Source: Gallionellaceae bacterium
GTDB taxonomy: Bacteria; Pseudomonadota; Gammaproteobacteria; Burkholderiales; Gallionellaceae
Length of the DNA stretch: 60,082 nucleotides
Assembly (NCBI GenBank): GCA_006218055.1
Contig: VBWD01000010.1
Location: 1 to 60,082 of the forward strand
Direction of reading: 5' to 3'
Both the position numbers and the translations under genes were made by a program. Under the pieces are notes generated by a model, which was given only the letters and a program-made list of their open reading frames with translations, was not told the origin of the DNA and did no database searches. Numbering within the stretch: the first letter of the stretch is position 1; each line of letters begins with the position of its first letter. This document shows, one piece after another, positions 1 to 10,133 of the stretch.

Positions 1-2848
1 CTTCGCGCACGCTGATGAACACCTTGCCACTCTTCGGCAATTTCACGCTGGCGCCCAATTGCGACTTAACGAAGGCTTCAGCGAAGGTCTCACCTACACC
101 CATCACCTCACCCGTGGATTTCATCTCAGGGCCGAGGATCGTATCCACACCGGGGAATTTAATAAAAGGAAATACTGCCTCTTTCACCGAGTAGTACGGT
201 GGAATGACCTCTTTGGTCACGCCTTGTGATGCCAAACTTTGACCCGCCATGCAACGCGCGGCGATCTTCGCCAGCGGCACACCCGTTGCCTTGGATACGA
301 ACGGCACGGTACGTGAAGCGCGTGGATTCACTTCCAATACATAGACCGTCTCGCCTTGGATGGCGAACTGCACGTTCATCAAGCCAACCACATTGAGCGA
401 CTTCGCCATCGCCACGGTCTGGCGACGCAACTCATCTTGCATTGCAACTGAAAGGGAGTAAGGCGGCAAAGAACACGCCGAGTCACCCGAGTGCACTCCG
501 GCTTCTTCGATATGCTCCATGATTCCGCCGATGATGACTTGCTTGCCATCGGACACCGCGTCCACATCCACCTCGATCGCATCGTTCAAGAAGCGGTCAA
601 GCAGGATAGGCATACGTTCCGGGTAAGTCTTAGCCAACTCTTCCGCATCACGCATGTAACGCTCAAGATCAGGTTGCGCATGGATGATCTCCATACCACG
701 CCCCCCCAACACGTTGGATGGACGCATCACCAGTGGAAAACCGATCTCAGCCGCGCCTGCGACCGCATCCAGCACATTGCTGGCGGTACGATTCGGAGGT
801 TGCTTCAGATTCAATTCGCGCAGCATTGCTTGGAAGCGCGCACGGTCTTCCGCCATGTCGATCATATCGACCGTGGTGCCGATGATAGGCACGCCGCTCT
901 TGGCCAAGCCATGCGCCAACTTCAAAGGGGTCTGACCACCGTACTGCACGATGACACCAACTGGTTTTTCCACGGCAACGACTTCCAGCACGTCTTCCAA
1001 GGTCAGCGGTTCGAAGTACAAACGGTCAGAAGTGTCGTAGTCGGTGGAGACGGTCTCGGGATTGCAGTTGACCATGATGGTCTCGTAGCCGTCCTCGCGC
1101 ATCGCCAACGCAGCATGAACACAGCAATAATCGAACTCGATACCTTGACCGATACGATTCGGACCGCCGCCCAGCACCATGATCTTCTTGTTATTGGTCG
1201 GGATGGATTCGCACTCTTCTTCGTAAGTGGAATACATGTACGCTGTGTTGGTGGAGAACTCAGCGGCACAGGTGTCCACACGCTTAAACACAGGACGCAC
1301 TTGCAACGCATGGCGATACGCACGTACTGCTGCATCATCGGTTTCCATCAGCGTGGCGATACGCGCATCGGCGAAACCGCTACGCTTCAGCGCGCGCATC
1401 TCATCGGCCTGCACGCTCTCCAAACCACGGCCCAGCAGCGTACCTTCTTGACGGATGATGTCTTCGATCTGTACCAAGAACCATGGGTCGATCTTGCTGA
1501 TATTGAATACCTCTTCCACGCTCATGCCGAGGCGGAAAGCATCGCCCACCGCCCAGATACGATCCGGCCCAGGATTACCCATCTCAGCGCAGATCGCTTC
1601 GCGGTCAGTGTATTTGCTGTCCAAACCATTCACGCCGACTTCTAGGCCGCGCAACGCTTTTTGGAACGACTCTTGGAAGGTACGACCGATAGCCATCACC
1701 TCACCCACTGACTTCATCTGTGTGGTGAGACGATCATTAGCTTGCGGGAATTTCTCGAAAGCGAAACGAGGAATCTTCGTCACCACGTAGTCGATGGTAG
1801 GCTCGAACGAAGCAGGCGTTGCACCGCCCGTGATGTCGTTCTTCAATTCATCGAGTGTGTAACCAACGGCCAATTTCGCTGCGACTTTGGCGATCGGGAA
1901 GCCCGTGGCTTTCGATGCCAGCGCCGATGAACGCGACACGCGCGGATTCATCTCGATGACCACCATGCGTCCATCTTTAGGATTGATGGAGAACTGCACG
2001 TTGGAACCGCCGGTTTCAACGCCGATCTCGCGCAACACTGCCAATGAGGCATCGCGCAGGATCTGATATTCCTTGTCGGTCAATGTCTGTGCTGGTGCAA
2101 CGGTGATGGAGTCGCCGGTATGCACGCCCATCGGGTCCAAGTTCTCGATGGAGCAGATGATGATGCAGTTGTCGTTGCGGTCACGCACGACTTCCATCTC
2201 GTATTCTTTCCAACCGAGTAGCGATTCTTCGATCAGCAACTCTTTAGTAGGTGACGCTTCCAATCCGCGCTCGCAGATCTCGACGAACTCTTGACGGTTG
2301 TAGGCGATACCGCCGCCGCTACCACCCATGGTGAAGGATGGACGAATGACGGTTGGGAAGCCCATCACCTGCTGTACTTGGAAAGCTTCTTCCATACTGT
2401 GTGCAATGGCTGAACGTGCCGATGCCAGACCGATACGTGTCATCGCTTGCTTGAACTTCTCGCGGTCTTCCGCCATATCGATGGCATCACGCGATGCGCC
2501 GATCATCTCGACCTTGTATTTTTCCAGTACGCCGTGCTTCGCCAGGTCCAAGGCGCAGTTCAGCGCGGTCTGTCCGCCCATCGTAGGCAGGATCGCATCG
2601 GGGCGTTCCTTGGCGATGATCTTCTCCACCATCTGCCAAGTGATCGGCTCGATGTAGGTCGCATCCGCCATGTTGGGGTCGGTCATGATGGTGGCCGGAT
2701 TGGAGTTCACCAGAATGACGCGGTAGCCCTCTTCCTTCAGCGCCTTGCATGCTTGTGCGCCGGAATAGTCGAACTCGCACGCTTGCCCGATGACGATGGG
2801 GCCCGCGCCAATGATCAGAATTGATTTGATGTCAGTACGCTTAGCCAT
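1..2848 (-). CDS. carB: Carbamoyl-phosphate synthase large subunit (3' end outside window)
   Basis: Makes carbamoyl phosphate from bicarbonate, two ATP and ammonia supplied by CarA, for arginine and pyrimidine synthesis. About 949 codons are open on the reverse strand from the ATG at 2848. The start reads [20 protein letters not shown], followed by the first ATP-grasp half, the oligomerisation region and the second half (begins near [20 protein letters not shown]). The usual length is about 1,070 residues, so only most of the C-terminal allosteric (MGS-like) domain is cut off by the left edge. The ATG follows the carA stop codon without a gap, so translation is probably coupled. No internal break was seen. 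Confidence 0.97.
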   Translation of the reverse strand, partial: MAKRTDIKSILIIGAGPIVIGQACEFDYSGAQACKALKEEGYRVILVNSNPATIMTDPNMADATYIEPITWQMVEKIIAKERPDAILPTMGGQTALNCALDLAKHGVLEKYKVEMIGASRDAIDMAEDREKFKQAMTRIGLASARSAIAHSMEEAFQVQQVMGFPTVIRPSFTMGGSGGGIAYNRQEFVEICERGLEASPTKELLIEESLLGWKEYEMEVVRDRNDNCIIICSIENLDPMGVHTGDSITVAPAQTLTDKEYQILRDASLAVLREIGVETGGSNVQFSINPKDGRMVVIEMNPRVSRSSALASKATGFPIAKVAAKLAVGYTLDELKNDITGGATPASFEPTIDYVVTKIPRFAFEKFPQANDRLTTQMKSVGEVMAIGRTFQESFQKALRGLEVGVNGLDSKYTDREAICAEMGNPGPDRIWAVGDAFRLGMSVEEVFNISKIDPWFLVQIEDIIRQEGTLLGRGLESVQADEMRALKRSGFADARIATLMETDDAAVRAYRHALQVRPVFKRVDTCAAEFSTNTAYMYSTYEEECESIPTNNKKIMVLGGGPNRIGQGIEFDYCCVHAALAMREDGYETIMVNCNPETVSTDYDTSDRLYFEPLTLEDVLEVVAVEKPVGVIVQYGGQTPLKLAHGLAKSGVPIIGTTVDMIDMAEDRARFQAMLRELNLKQPPNRTASNVLDAVAGAAEIGFPLVMRPSNVLGGRGMEIIHAQPDLERYMRDAEELAKTYPERMPILLDRFLNDAIEVDVDAVSDGKQVIIGGIMEHIEEAGVHSGDSACSLPPYSLSVAMQDELRRQTVAMAKSLNVVGLMNVQFAIQGETVYVLEVNPRASRTVPFVSKATGVPLAKIAARCMAGQSLASQGVTKEVIPPYYSVKEAVFPFIKFPGVDTILGPEMKSTGEVMGVGETFAEAFVKSQLGASVKLPKSGKVFISVRE

Positions 2849-3973
2849 TTACTTACCACCCATCATCGCAACGAAGCGATCGAACAAAACATCCACGTCA
2901 TGCGGCCCGGGGCTTGCCTCGGGGTGACCTTGGAAACAGAACGCTGGCTTGTCAGTCAGCTCGAAACCTTGCAACGTGCCATCGAACAGAGAGATGTGGG
3001 TGACGCGCGCATTCTTTGGCAATGTCGCCGCATCCACCGCAAAACCGTGGTTCTGGCTGGTGATCATCACGCGCTTGGTCTGCGTGTCTTGCACCGGATG
3101 GTTCGCACCGCGATGGCCGAACTTCATCTTCACTGTCTTCGCACCGGAAGCCAGACCGAGTATCTGATGCCCCAAGCAAATACCGAACAAAGGCATACCC
3201 ACTTCAAGGAATTTTTGTGTCGCCGTGATCGCGTAGTCACATGGCTCAGGATCGCCAGGGCCGTTGGAAAGGAACACGCCATTCGGCTTCAACGCCAACA
3301 CATCAGCGGCACTCGTCTTAGCTGGAACTACTGTGATGCGGCAACCGCGCTCGGCCAGCATGCGCAGGATGTTTCGCTTCACGCCAAAGTCATATGCCAC
3401 CACATGGAATTTCGATTCGGCGATGTCGCTATAGTCCACGCCCAATTCCCACTCGCGCTGTTTCCAATCGTAGGATTTGTCGCAGGTGACAACTTGCGCC
3501 AAGTCCATCCCCGCCAATCCGGCAAAACCACGGGCCGCAGCCAGCGCCGCTTCCACGTTGTCGCCGGTGGCGATACAACCACTCTGCGCACCTTTGCTAC
3601 GCAGGATGCGTGTCAGCTTGCGCGTATCGATGCCGGCGATGGCAACCACATTGTTGGCTTTGAGATATTCAGGCAGGGATTGCGTAGCGCGGAAATTGCT
3701 CACCGTCATCGACAGGTCACGAATGATGAGGCCGCTGGCGAATACTTGGCGCGACTCCACATCTTCTGGGTTGCAACCGACGTTACCGATATGCGGGTAA
3801 GTCAGCGTGACAATCTGGCGGCAATAGGACGGGTCGGTCAGTATCTCTTGGTAACCGGTCATCGAGGTATTGAACACCACCTCGCCGACGCTGCTACCTG
3901 AGGCACCGATGGCAGTTCCGCGAAACACTGTCCCATCGGCTAAAACTAGAATGGCAGGACTTGTTTGCGGCAC
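2849..3973 (-). CDS. carA: Carbamoyl-phosphate synthase small (glutaminase) subunit
   Basis: Hydrolyses glutamine and channels ammonia to CarB. With the start chosen here the product is 374 residues, the usual family length. The N-terminal CPSase_sm domain (about 1-180) is followed by a class I glutamine amidotransferase domain: nucleophile Cys266 in FGICLGHQ, and His350/Glu352 in FQGHPEAS. The start is the GTG preceded by GAGGAG at a spacing of 6. An in-frame ATG 24 bases upstream lacks such a site, and a further in-frame extension runs back through the promoter. The stop codon abuts the carB ATG. A strong promoter and a leader hairpin lie upstream. Confidence 0.96.
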   Translation of the reverse strand: MPQTSPAILVLADGTVFRGTAIGASGSSVGEVVFNTSMTGYQEILTDPSYCRQIVTLTYPHIGNVGCNPEDVESRQVFASGLIIRDLSMTVSNFRATQSLPEYLKANNVVAIAGIDTRKLTRILRSKGAQSGCIATGDNVEAALAAARGFAGLAGMDLAQVVTCDKSYDWKQREWELGVDYSDIAESKFHVVAYDFGVKRNILRMLAERGCRITVVPAKTSAADVLALKPNGVFLSNGPGDPEPCDYAITATQKFLEVGMPLFGICLGHQILGLASGAKTVKMKFGHRGANHPVQDTQTKRVMITSQNHGFAVDAATLPKNARVTHISLFDGTLQGFELTDKPAFCFQGHPEASPGPHDVDVLFDRFVAMMGGK

Positions 3974-4001
3974 GGGTTGCTCCTCGAATCTGGACATAAA
4001 G

Positions 4002-4032
4002 AAGCGGGATGAGCACTTGGCTCGTCCCGCTT
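4002..4032 (-). promoter_or_regulatory. Hairpin in the carAB leader, possible attenuator
   Basis: Between the carA promoter and its start lies an inverted repeat with an outer 8-bp stem (AAGCGGGA / TCCCGCTT) and an inner 4-bp stem (GAGC / GCTC), a single mismatch between them and a 5-base loop. Transcribed with carA it ends in CCGCTTCTTTATG, a poor U-tract, so it could be a weak attenuator, an mRNA-stabilising hairpin or a protein-binding site. Pyrimidine or arginine control of carAB is known in other bacteria; the mechanism here is inference. Confidence 0.5.
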
Positions 4033-4046
4033 TTGGAATGGCGCGC

Positions 4047-4075
4047 ATTATAGCCGAAGCAGGGGGCGGCATCAA
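4047..4075 (-). promoter_or_regulatory. Sigma-70 promoter of carAB
   Basis: On the reverse strand TTGATG (-35, 4070-4075) is separated by 17 bases from a perfect TATAAT (-10, 4047-4052). Transcription would begin near 4040, giving a leader of about 65 bases that contains the hairpin at 4002-4032. Spacing and hexamers are close to consensus. Confidence 0.75.
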
Positions 4076-4080
4076 ACCCA

Positions 4081-4109
4081 AGTACATACCCCAACAAGGT
4101 CCGTATAAT
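4081..4109 (+). promoter_or_regulatory. Possible mntP promoter
   Basis: A perfect TATAAT (4104-4109) lies 30 bases before the mntP ATG. The hexamer at the expected -35 distance (AGTACA, spacing 17) matches consensus poorly, so only the -10 is convincing. The leader would be too short for the yybP-ykoY manganese riboswitch that often precedes mntP. Confidence 0.4.
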
Positions 4110-4138
4110 GCCAACCCCCACACCAAAATAGAAGAATT

Positions 4139-4672
4139 ATGTTTGAAGTCATCGCATTAGCCATCGCACTCAGCATGGATGCATTCGCCGTTTCCATCGG
4201 ACTCGGCTCCAAAGGCAACGTCAAAGGACTGGGCTTGAAAGCCGGACTCTACTTCGGCACATTCCAAGCCTTGATGCCCTTCATCGGTTATCTTGGCGGC
4301 AGAGGCGTGCTGGGATGGGTGGATGCTTACGCGCACTGGATCGCGTTCGGATTACTGGCCCTCATCGGCGCAAAGATGATTTACGAAGGATTACACGAAG
4401 GCATCGAAGAAGATATCTCCGCCATCACCCACAAGATGATGCTGGTCCTCTCCATCGCCACCAGCATCGACGCCATGGCTGCCGGTTTCAGCCTGACACT
4501 GCTAGAAGTGGAAGCGTGGCTGGCCTGTCTCATCATCGGTGTCACGACATTCGCATGCAGTTGGGTAGGCGTGCTAATCGGCAAGCGCAGCGGAACTTGG
4601 TTGGAAAACAAGGCGGAGATATTTGGCGGGGTGGCGCTGATCTTGATCGGTATCAAGCTGCTGGTGATGTAA
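4139..4672 (+). CDS. mntP: Putative manganese efflux pump MntP
   Basis: Inner-membrane exporter that removes excess Mn(II). The 177-residue length and roughly six hydrophobic segments fit the family. Two internally similar halves begin with the characteristic [14 protein letters not shown] (near residue 10) and [20 protein letters not shown] (near 105), whose conserved aspartates are thought to take part in ion transport. It is divergent from carA and followed after 15 bases by an alpha/beta hydrolase. No manganese riboswitch is visible. The family assignment is firm; the substrate is by homology only. Confidence 0.9.
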   Translation: MFEVIALAIALSMDAFAVSIGLGSKGNVKGLGLKAGLYFGTFQALMPFIGYLGGRGVLGWVDAYAHWIAFGLLALIGAKMIYEGLHEGIEEDISAITHKMMLVLSIATSIDAMAAGFSLTLLEVEAWLACLIIGVTTFACSWVGVLIGKRSGTWLENKAEIFGGVALILIGIKLLVM

Positions 4673-4687
4673 AGCAAAGAGGTAAGT

Positions 4688-5587
4688 ATGGAAAAGATGA
4701 TCTCTACCGAAGATGGCGCTGTTATCTGGACAGAGACTTTCGGCAAACCAACTGACCGCGCTGTGTTACTCATCATGGGTGCGATGAACCAAGGCATCTT
4801 CTGGCCAGATGAGTTCTGCCAGGCGTTAGCCAACAAAGGCAACTTCGTGATCCGCTATGACCATCGTGACACAGGCAAGTCTTCCTCCATCGATTTCGAG
4901 CAGCACCCTTACGATCTAGACACCCTCACACGTGACGCAGTGGGGGTGTTAAAAGTGCATGGGATAAAGAAAGCAGTCATCGTCGGTCTTTCGATGGGCG
5001 GTTACATCGCGCAACTCATTGCGATCCAACATTCCGACTTGGTGGACAAACTCGTATTGATCTCTTCCACAGCCGACCAACGCCCCTATATGACCGCAAC
5101 GATGGGTATCTCTGGCGAAAGATTCGACCTTCCAGCACCCGATGAAAAATTACTCGCCTATATTCGAGCAACGATAGCTGCCCCACCCAAGACGGAAATC
5201 GAACTGGAAGAGAATTTGCTGCAAGGCTGGGAAGTAACCTACGGTGGAGCCAGACCGTTCCCCAAAGAACAAGTTGCCAATGCTCTGAGACTCAGCGCTT
5301 CAAGAACAAAGGATAGAACTGCGAGTTTCCACCATGCGCTGGCTGTCGCCACCTCGCTAGAACGGCTGGAATCAGTGAAGCGCATCCAAGCGCCAACGCT
5401 GATCATTCATGGAAGATACGATGTTTGCTTTCCGCTTCCACATGCAGAGTATCTATCCCGCAACATCCCCAAAGCACAACTGTGCGTATTAGAGATGGGG
5501 CACGCGTTCATGTGGTCCTGGTCAAATGAGGTAGCCGATCACATCGCAAGATTCATCTCTGAATCTGAAGTAGCCCAGCTTACTTAG
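4688..5587 (+). CDS. Alpha/beta hydrolase, substrate unknown
   Basis: A 299-residue cytosolic hydrolase with a complete candidate catalytic triad: Ser102 in the nucleophile elbow GLSMGG, Asp245 in HGRYDVCFP and His272 in EMGHAF. An HG-type oxyanion strand (IMGAMNQGIFWP) is near residue 30. Sequences of this kind are often called esterases, haloperoxidases or ester-cleaving aclacinomycin methylesterase-like enzymes; none can be chosen from sequence alone. It has a ribosome-binding site (AAGAGG) and probably shares the mntP transcript, with no obvious functional link. Confidence 0.85.
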   Translation: MEKMISTEDGAVIWTETFGKPTDRAVLLIMGAMNQGIFWPDEFCQALANKGNFVIRYDHRDTGKSSSIDFEQHPYDLDTLTRDAVGVLKVHGIKKAVIVGLSMGGYIAQLIAIQHSDLVDKLVLISSTADQRPYMTATMGISGERFDLPAPDEKLLAYIRATIAAPPKTEIELEENLLQGWEVTYGGARPFPKEQVANALRLSASRTKDRTASFHHALAVATSLERLESVKRIQAPTLIIHGRYDVCFPLPHAEYLSRNIPKAQLCVLEMGHAFMWSWSNEVADHIARFISESEVAQLT

Positions 5588-5642
5588 ACTTAGTACCCGG
5601 CGGAGAAAATCGGTGGGGTGGTGATATTGATTCGTATCACGA

Positions 5643-6029
5643 TCAAGCAAACTGCTGCTGAAGGTAAAGCTTGATAGTCTCGGACTCGTACATCCATTTA
5701 ACCTCGCCCTGCACATCAACGATGCGTAAACAGGGCGTCTGGATCTTGCCTCCAGCCTGCTCCAACTCTGCGCGAAACTTCGGATCATGCTGTGCATTGC
5801 GCAGTACGATAGGCAAAGACAGTCTTGCCATCTCGTGGCGCACCTTGATGCAGAACGGGCAAGTGGGAAAGTGATACAGCGCCAACTTTGAACAACTCGC
5901 GTCGACTGCCTGCTGGACTTCCGCGGAACGGACAACTCCCTTTGGTGCGCCAAATCTGGCCCACAGCAACATGAAGGGCATCAACACCAGACGCAGCGTC
6001 CTGAAGAATATCTTAAACAACGTTCGCAT
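5643..6029 (-). CDS. Membrane-anchored glutaredoxin/GST-N-like protein
   Basis: A 128-residue protein with an N-terminal hydrophobic segment (about residues 4-24, enriched in Leu/Phe/Met and flanked by Arg) followed by a thioredoxin-fold domain carrying a CPFC motif (Cys57-Cys60) and the cis-proline region QTPCLRIVD. It resembles glutaredoxin-like proteins with a GST N-terminal fold, so a thiol-disulfide role near the membrane is inferred. Its ATG overlaps the dapB stop codon (TGATG), which favours this start over the GTG one codon upstream. It ends the bamE-dapB transcript. Confidence 0.8.
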   Translation of the reverse strand: MRTLFKIFFRTLRLVLMPFMLLWARFGAPKGVVRSAEVQQAVDASCSKLALYHFPTCPFCIKVRHEMARLSLPIVLRNAQHDPKFRAELEQAGGKIQTPCLRIVDVQGEVKWMYESETIKLYLQQQFA

Positions 6030-6817
6030 CACTTCAGGTTCAACACATCCTGCATGTCGTACATGCCCGCTTTGTTCTCGCTGAGGAAGCGCGCGGCACG
6101 CAATGCACCCAGAGCGAAGGTGGCACGGCTACTGGCTTTGTGGGTGATCTCGATGCGTTCGCCGATGCCCGCATACAGCACGGTGTGATCGCCGACGATA
6201 TCGCCGCCGCGCACGGTGGCGAAGCCGATGGTGGAGGGATCGCGTTCACCGGTGACGCCTTCACGGCCATACACAGCCACTTTGGCAAGGTCACGCCCCA
6301 AAGTCTTGGCGACGACTTCGCCCAAGCCCAATGCGGTACCTGATGGCGCATCCACTTTATGGCGGTGGTGTGCTTCGATGATCTCGATGTCGTAGCCTTT
6401 GTCGAGCACGCGCGATGCCGTCTCTAGTAACTTGAAGATCAGATTCACACCGACGCTCATGTTGGGTGCGAACATGATGCCGATATCTTGCGCGCCTGCA
6501 CCAAGTTGGGCTTTTTGTTGCGCATCCAATCCCGTCGTACCGACCACCATGTTGACCTTGTGCTTACGGCAGATGGCTAGGTGCTGCATAGTGCCTTCAG
6601 GGCGAGTGAAGTCGATAAGTACGTCCGCATCTTTCAGTGCCGCCTCGATGTCGGCAGTGATCTTCACACCTGCGGTGACGACGTTACCAAGCAATGGGCT
6701 ACCCGCATGTTCTAGGGCGGCGTGCAACACCAAGTCGTCAGCCGCAGCGACGCACTCCAACAAGACTTTGCCCATACGTCCGCCGCAACCGGCGATAACG
6801 ACTTTGATCCTTGCCAT
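6029..6817 (-). CDS. dapB: 4-Hydroxy-tetrahydrodipicolinate reductase
   Basis: Second dedicated enzyme of the diaminopimelate/lysine branch, reducing hydroxy-tetrahydrodipicolinate with NAD(P)H. The 262 residues carry the Rossmann motif GCGGRMG near the N-terminus and the family signature [15 protein letters not shown] near residue 155, which holds the catalytic His and Lys. Its ATG shares one base with the bamE stop codon (TAATG) and its own stop overlaps the glutaredoxin-like gene, indicating translational coupling. The bamE-dapB-car order is common in betaproteobacteria. Confidence 0.97.
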   Translation of the reverse strand: MARIKVVIAGCGGRMGKVLLECVAAADDLVLHAALEHAGSPLLGNVVTAGVKITADIEAALKDADVLIDFTRPEGTMQHLAICRKHKVNMVVGTTGLDAQQKAQLGAGAQDIGIMFAPNMSVGVNLIFKLLETASRVLDKGYDIEIIEAHHRHKVDAPSGTALGLGEVVAKTLGRDLAKVAVYGREGVTGERDPSTIGFATVRGGDIVGDHTVLYAGIGERIEITHKASSRATFALGALRAARFLSENKAGMYDMQDVLNLK

Positions 6818-7179
6818 TATTTATTCTCCTGTACCGAGATCGCATTCACAGCCAGCGGTGTCGCATCATCGATGCGCGCCAACGAACCTTGCGTGAAATA
6901 GAGGGTCAGGCGCTGGCTTTCCACCACCTTGCCTTGGGTCTCCAAGCTATAGAGGTAATCCCAGCGATCCGCGTGATAGATGTCGTTGATGAGCGGCGCG
7001 CCAAGAATGGCTTTCACTTGAGCTGGCGTCATGCCCACCTTGATGCGGTCGCGCATATCTTGCGTGATGAGATTGCCTTGGCGTATCTCGATCTTGTGCG
7101 GCGTGAAGGTCGGCAGGTAGTTGGAGAAATTGCCGCACGAAGCAAGCAACACGGATAGAGAGATGATGAGGATGCGCAT
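6817..7179 (-). CDS. bamE: Outer-membrane assembly lipoprotein BamE
   Basis: Small lipoprotein of the BAM complex, which folds outer-membrane beta-barrels. The 120-residue product starts with a short signal peptide and a lipobox (LLASC, Cys15), then the SmpA/OmlA fold with [18 protein letters not shown] near residue 50 and RWDYLYSLE. An upstream in-frame extension reads through a GC-rich palindrome and is rejected in favour of the ATG that begins the signal peptide. In many relatives fur is adjacent; no fur gene is seen here, and recN follows upstream on the same strand. Confidence 0.92.
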   Translation of the reverse strand: MRILIISLSVLLASCGNFSNYLPTFTPHKIEIRQGNLITQDMRDRIKVGMTPAQVKAILGAPLINDIYHADRWDYLYSLETQGKVVESQRLTLYFTQGSLARIDDATPLAVNAISVQENK

Positions 7180-7232
7180 TAGGATTTTCTCGGTTGGGCT
7201 TATTTCAAAACGGGGTGCATGATACCGTAAGT

Positions 7233-7264
7233 CACTCCCCCACCCCAGCCCTCCCCCGGAGGGA
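7233..7264. repeat. GC-rich REP-like palindrome (CCCxCCCC family)
   Basis: A copy of the CACTCCCCCACCCCAGCC-type repeat with a self-complementary core (CCCTCCCCCGGAGGG), in the recN-bamE spacer. Related copies are at 18.9, 22.6 and 24.0 kb. Such elements are widespread in proteobacterial intergenic DNA and usually non-coding. Confidence 0.75.
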
Positions 7265-7330
7265 TAACCAGCCACTTGCCAGCTTGCTGGCTTAGTGGAT
7301 TGGCTAGTAGTTTCACCAGAGGGAACCAGT

Positions 7331-8989
7331 TCAAGAGATACCCAACAGTTCGGCGGCGTGTTTACGCGTGGTTTCAGTGATTTTCACTCCACCCAACATG
7401 CGGGCGATCTCTTCGACGCGCTGCTCGCCTTTCAACACTTGGATATGACTGAGAGTGACGCCCGCTTCCACTGCTTTGCTCACTTGCCATTGATGGTCGG
7501 CTTGCGCCGCCACTTGCGGCAGATGGGTGACGCACAATACCTGATGACGCTTGCCCAATTGCTTGAGCAGACTGCCGACGATCTCGGCCACGCGCCCGCC
7601 GATGCCGCTGTCCACCTCGTCAAATATCAAGGTAGGCACACTGGCGGCGCTGCTGGCGGCGACTTGAATGGCCAAGCTGATACGCGACAGCTCACCGCCC
7701 GAGGCGACCTTAGCCAAGCTGCGCAAAGGAGAACCCGGGTTGGCTGCCACTTGCAGTTCGACGCTTTCCAGACCGTGCGCATTGCCTTCTGCCAGTGGCA
7801 ACAAGGCAACGGCAAACTGCCCGCCCTGCATCGCCAGCGTTTGCATGGCGGCGGTAATGTCGTCCGAGAGCTTCTTGGCTGCTTTGGCGCGCGAGGCGCT
7901 GAGTTTCTTGGCCACAGCTAGATAGGTCTCACGCGCGGTCGCTTCCTGTTTCGCCAACTCGGCCAGATCGGCATCACCGCCCAGCTCATCCAAACGTGCC
8001 ACGACGACTTCCAATGCCTGCGGCAACGCTTCCGGCTTCACGCGATATTTGCGTGCCGCCTCCATCACATCAGCGATGCGACGTTCCTGCTCGCGCAACT
8101 GCTGCGGATCAGCATCCAATTTTTCTTGGTAGTGGCGCAGCGCATAGACCGCTTCCTGCAATTCGTTCTGCGAACTTTCCAGAATGGTCAGTGTGTCTTG
8201 CAAACCGGCGTCGAATTCCAACCCCGCACGCAAACGCGTGACCAATGCATTGAGTTGCGCCAGACAAGCCGTGTCCGATTCGCTCAACATCTCGACGCCG
8301 AACTGCGCGGTCTCCAACAGACTGGCAGCATGCGACAAGCGCGAATGGTCGGCCTGCAGGGTGTGCCATTCTTCCGCGCTGAAATTCAATGTCTCCAACT
8401 CGCGCCGCTGGAAGGCCAACAACTCGCGCTCGGCCGCGACGGCCTCGGCGTTCTGTTCCAATTGTGTACGGCGACGGTGCAGCCCTTGCCAAGATTTAAA
8501 ACTGCTTGCGACCTCTTCAGCCTGCTTGGCCAAGCCTGCATGGGTATCGAGCAGATCGCGTTGCATATCCGCCTTCAGCAAAGATTGATGTGCGTGCTGG
8601 CCGTGGATGTCGAGCAGATATTCCCCTGCCTCGCGCATCTGCTGTTGGGTGGCACTGCTACCGTTGATGAAACCGCGCGAACGACCGCTGCCATCCAGAG
8701 TGCGGCGTAACAAACAAACACCCTCGTCGCCATTCAAATCCTGTTCTTTTAGCCACACTTGCAAGACAGGCAACGCAGAGATATCGAATTCAGCAGCGAT
8801 GTCGGCACGCTCGCAACCGCTGCGCACCATCCCCGCATCAGCGCGTTCACCCAAGGCTAACGACAGTGCATCAATGAGGATGGATTTACCCGCGCCCGTC
8901 TCACCGGTCAGCGCGGTGAAGCCGGTAGAGAAATCGAGTTCAAGGGATTCGACGATGACGAAGTCGCGGATGGAGAGGAACTTGAGCAT
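7331..8989 (-). CDS. recN: DNA repair protein RecN
   Basis: SMC-like ATPase acting in double-strand-break repair. The 552 residues show the Walker A motif GETGAGKS (29-36), a long central coiled-coil region rich in Glu/Gln/Leu/Ala, and a C-terminal ATPase half with the Walker B/D-loop stretch LIFDEVDSGIGG and a final HLPQVAAQADHQ H-loop region. Length matches the family. It sits between nadK and bamE, a conserved order. No LexA box was identified upstream. Confidence 0.96.
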   Translation of the reverse strand: MLKFLSIRDFVIVESLELDFSTGFTALTGETGAGKSILIDALSLALGERADAGMVRSGCERADIAAEFDISALPVLQVWLKEQDLNGDEGVCLLRRTLDGSGRSRGFINGSSATQQQMREAGEYLLDIHGQHAHQSLLKADMQRDLLDTHAGLAKQAEEVASSFKSWQGLHRRRTQLEQNAEAVAAERELLAFQRRELETLNFSAEEWHTLQADHSRLSHAASLLETAQFGVEMLSESDTACLAQLNALVTRLRAGLEFDAGLQDTLTILESSQNELQEAVYALRHYQEKLDADPQQLREQERRIADVMEAARKYRVKPEALPQALEVVVARLDELGGDADLAELAKQEATARETYLAVAKKLSASRAKAAKKLSDDITAAMQTLAMQGGQFAVALLPLAEGNAHGLESVELQVAANPGSPLRSLAKVASGGELSRISLAIQVAASSAASVPTLIFDEVDSGIGGRVAEIVGSLLKQLGKRHQVLCVTHLPQVAAQADHQWQVSKAVEAGVTLSHIQVLKGEQRVEEIARMLGGVKITETTRKHAAELLGIS

Positions 8990-9125
8990 GGTATTTACTC
9001 AGGCAAGCGTCGCGAGCAGGGCAATATGCAAGGCGCCGCGCAACGAGCGACGAGACATACCGAGTTTGGTAGGCGAGGAGTGAGTGAGCACGCAACGCCG
9101 CAGATTGTCCGCGCAGTAGCTTGCA
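8990..9125. other. recN-nadK spacer without a recognisable gene
   Basis: 136 bases of GC-rich sequence with many GCG/CGAG repeats (for example GCGCAACGAGCGACGAG). It can be read as a short open frame but has no start context or recognisable protein. It may be a degenerate repeat or transcript-end region; I see no clear terminator in it. Confidence 0.4.
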
Positions 9126-9998
9126 TCACAGTGTTTGGTTCCAGAGCAGCTTTTCGCGCAGTGTATGGTAGTAGCTATGGCCTTCAGGGTGTAGCAGACA
9201 CGCTGGTTTTTCGAAGCGCGTCACGATGAGCTTGTCATGCAGTTGCAAGTCGTAGTTCGTGTGGCTGTCATAACGCACACAGATGTCGCCCGAGCGATGC
9301 ATCAACAACTCCAACACTGAAGTGCCTTTGACAACGATAGGTCTATTGCTCAATGAATGGGGACAAACAGGTACAAGCTGCAGCACATCCAAACTTGGAT
9401 GCAATATAGAACCGCCCGCCGACATCGCGTACGCAGTAGAACCTGTGGGAGTAGAAATGATGAGGCCGTCTGCACGTTGATTGTAGAGATATTCGCCGTC
9501 GATACGCACCTCGAACTCCACCATGCTGCTGATGTTGCTACGGTGCACCACGACCTCGTTGAACGCCAAGCCGCTGTATATCTCCACTCCATCGCGCATC
9601 ACAGTCGCGGTAAGCAACAACCGTTGTTCAGTGACAAAGCGGCCGTCCAGCATATCCCCGATACCCCCCAGCATCGTTCCCATCGTCAGATCGGTGAGGA
9701 ATCCAAGTCGCCCCTTGTTAACACCAACGATAGGCACGCCATGCGGCGCAAGGGTGCGCGCGATGTTGAGCAAGGTGCCATCACCGCCGATGACCACGGC
9801 GAGATCGACGGTGCGTGCTATCTCCTCCAGACTGAGTGCAGTGAATGAGTGACCTTTGATGTGTTCAGCCGAGAGGCCATCCACCACCACACGCACACCA
9901 CGCGCAGCCAGAAAATCGCCAAGCAAAAGCATGGGCGCGGCAACGTCAGCGGTCTTCTGCTTGCCGATGATAGCGACGGTTTGAAAGGGGAATTTCAT
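9126..9998 (-). CDS. nadK: NAD kinase
   Basis: Phosphorylates NAD to NADP with ATP. The 290-residue protein carries the GGDGT motif (71-75), the NE/D region FNEVVVHR and the conserved glycine-rich stretch PTGSTAYAMSAGGSI near residue 185. Length and organisation are normal. It lies upstream of recN on the same strand, as in many proteobacteria, but is separated from hrcA by an NHL-repeat lipoprotein gene that is not part of the usual hrcA-nadK-recN arrangement. Confidence 0.96.
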   Translation of the reverse strand: MKFPFQTVAIIGKQKTADVAAPMLLLGDFLAARGVRVVVDGLSAEHIKGHSFTALSLEEIARTVDLAVVIGGDGTLLNIARTLAPHGVPIVGVNKGRLGFLTDLTMGTMLGGIGDMLDGRFVTEQRLLLTATVMRDGVEIYSGLAFNEVVVHRSNISSMVEFEVRIDGEYLYNQRADGLIISTPTGSTAYAMSAGGSILHPSLDVLQLVPVCPHSLSNRPIVVKGTSVLELLMHRSGDICVRYDSHTNYDLQLHDKLIVTRFEKPACLLHPEGHSYYHTLREKLLWNQTL

Positions 9999-10090
9999 AG
10001 GCCGCGATTAAACCATATCGGCCGACTACCCGCCATTCCGGATAAACCCTCCATTTAAATTTCAGAACAAAAAAGGCCATCAAACAGAAT

Positions 10091-10109
10091 CGCCCGCACG
10101 AAGCGGGCG
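10091..10109 (-). terminator. Probable terminator of the NHL lipoprotein gene
   Basis: A perfect 7-bp stem, CGCCCGC / GCGGGCG, with a 5-base loop lies just downstream of the reverse-strand NHL gene. The run of T in the transcript direction starts only about 17 bases later (CCTTTTTTG), so intrinsic termination may be weak. Confidence 0.55.
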
Positions 10110-10133
10110 TTAAAGATGCTCCAACGAATCGGG

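Noticed and set aside
491-1645. Long forward frame opposite carB (384 codons)
   Set aside because: Antisense shadow of carB; no recognisable domain, and composition follows the complementary strand of a conserved gene.
2900-3901. Long forward frame opposite carA
   Set aside because: Antisense shadow of carA with no family features.
3974-4126. In-frame N-terminal extension of carA
   Set aside because: Runs through the leader hairpin and promoter; the GTG with GAGGAG gives the normal length.
4060-4138. Manganese riboswitch upstream of mntP
   Set aside because: The likely leader is only about 20-30 bases, too short for a yybP-ykoY element.
7180-7330. fur gene expected near bamE/recN
   Set aside because: Only repeat sequence and a short spacer are present; no Fur-like frame.
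7295-7921. Forward frame opposite recN
   Set aside because: Shadow of recN; no promoter or family motif.
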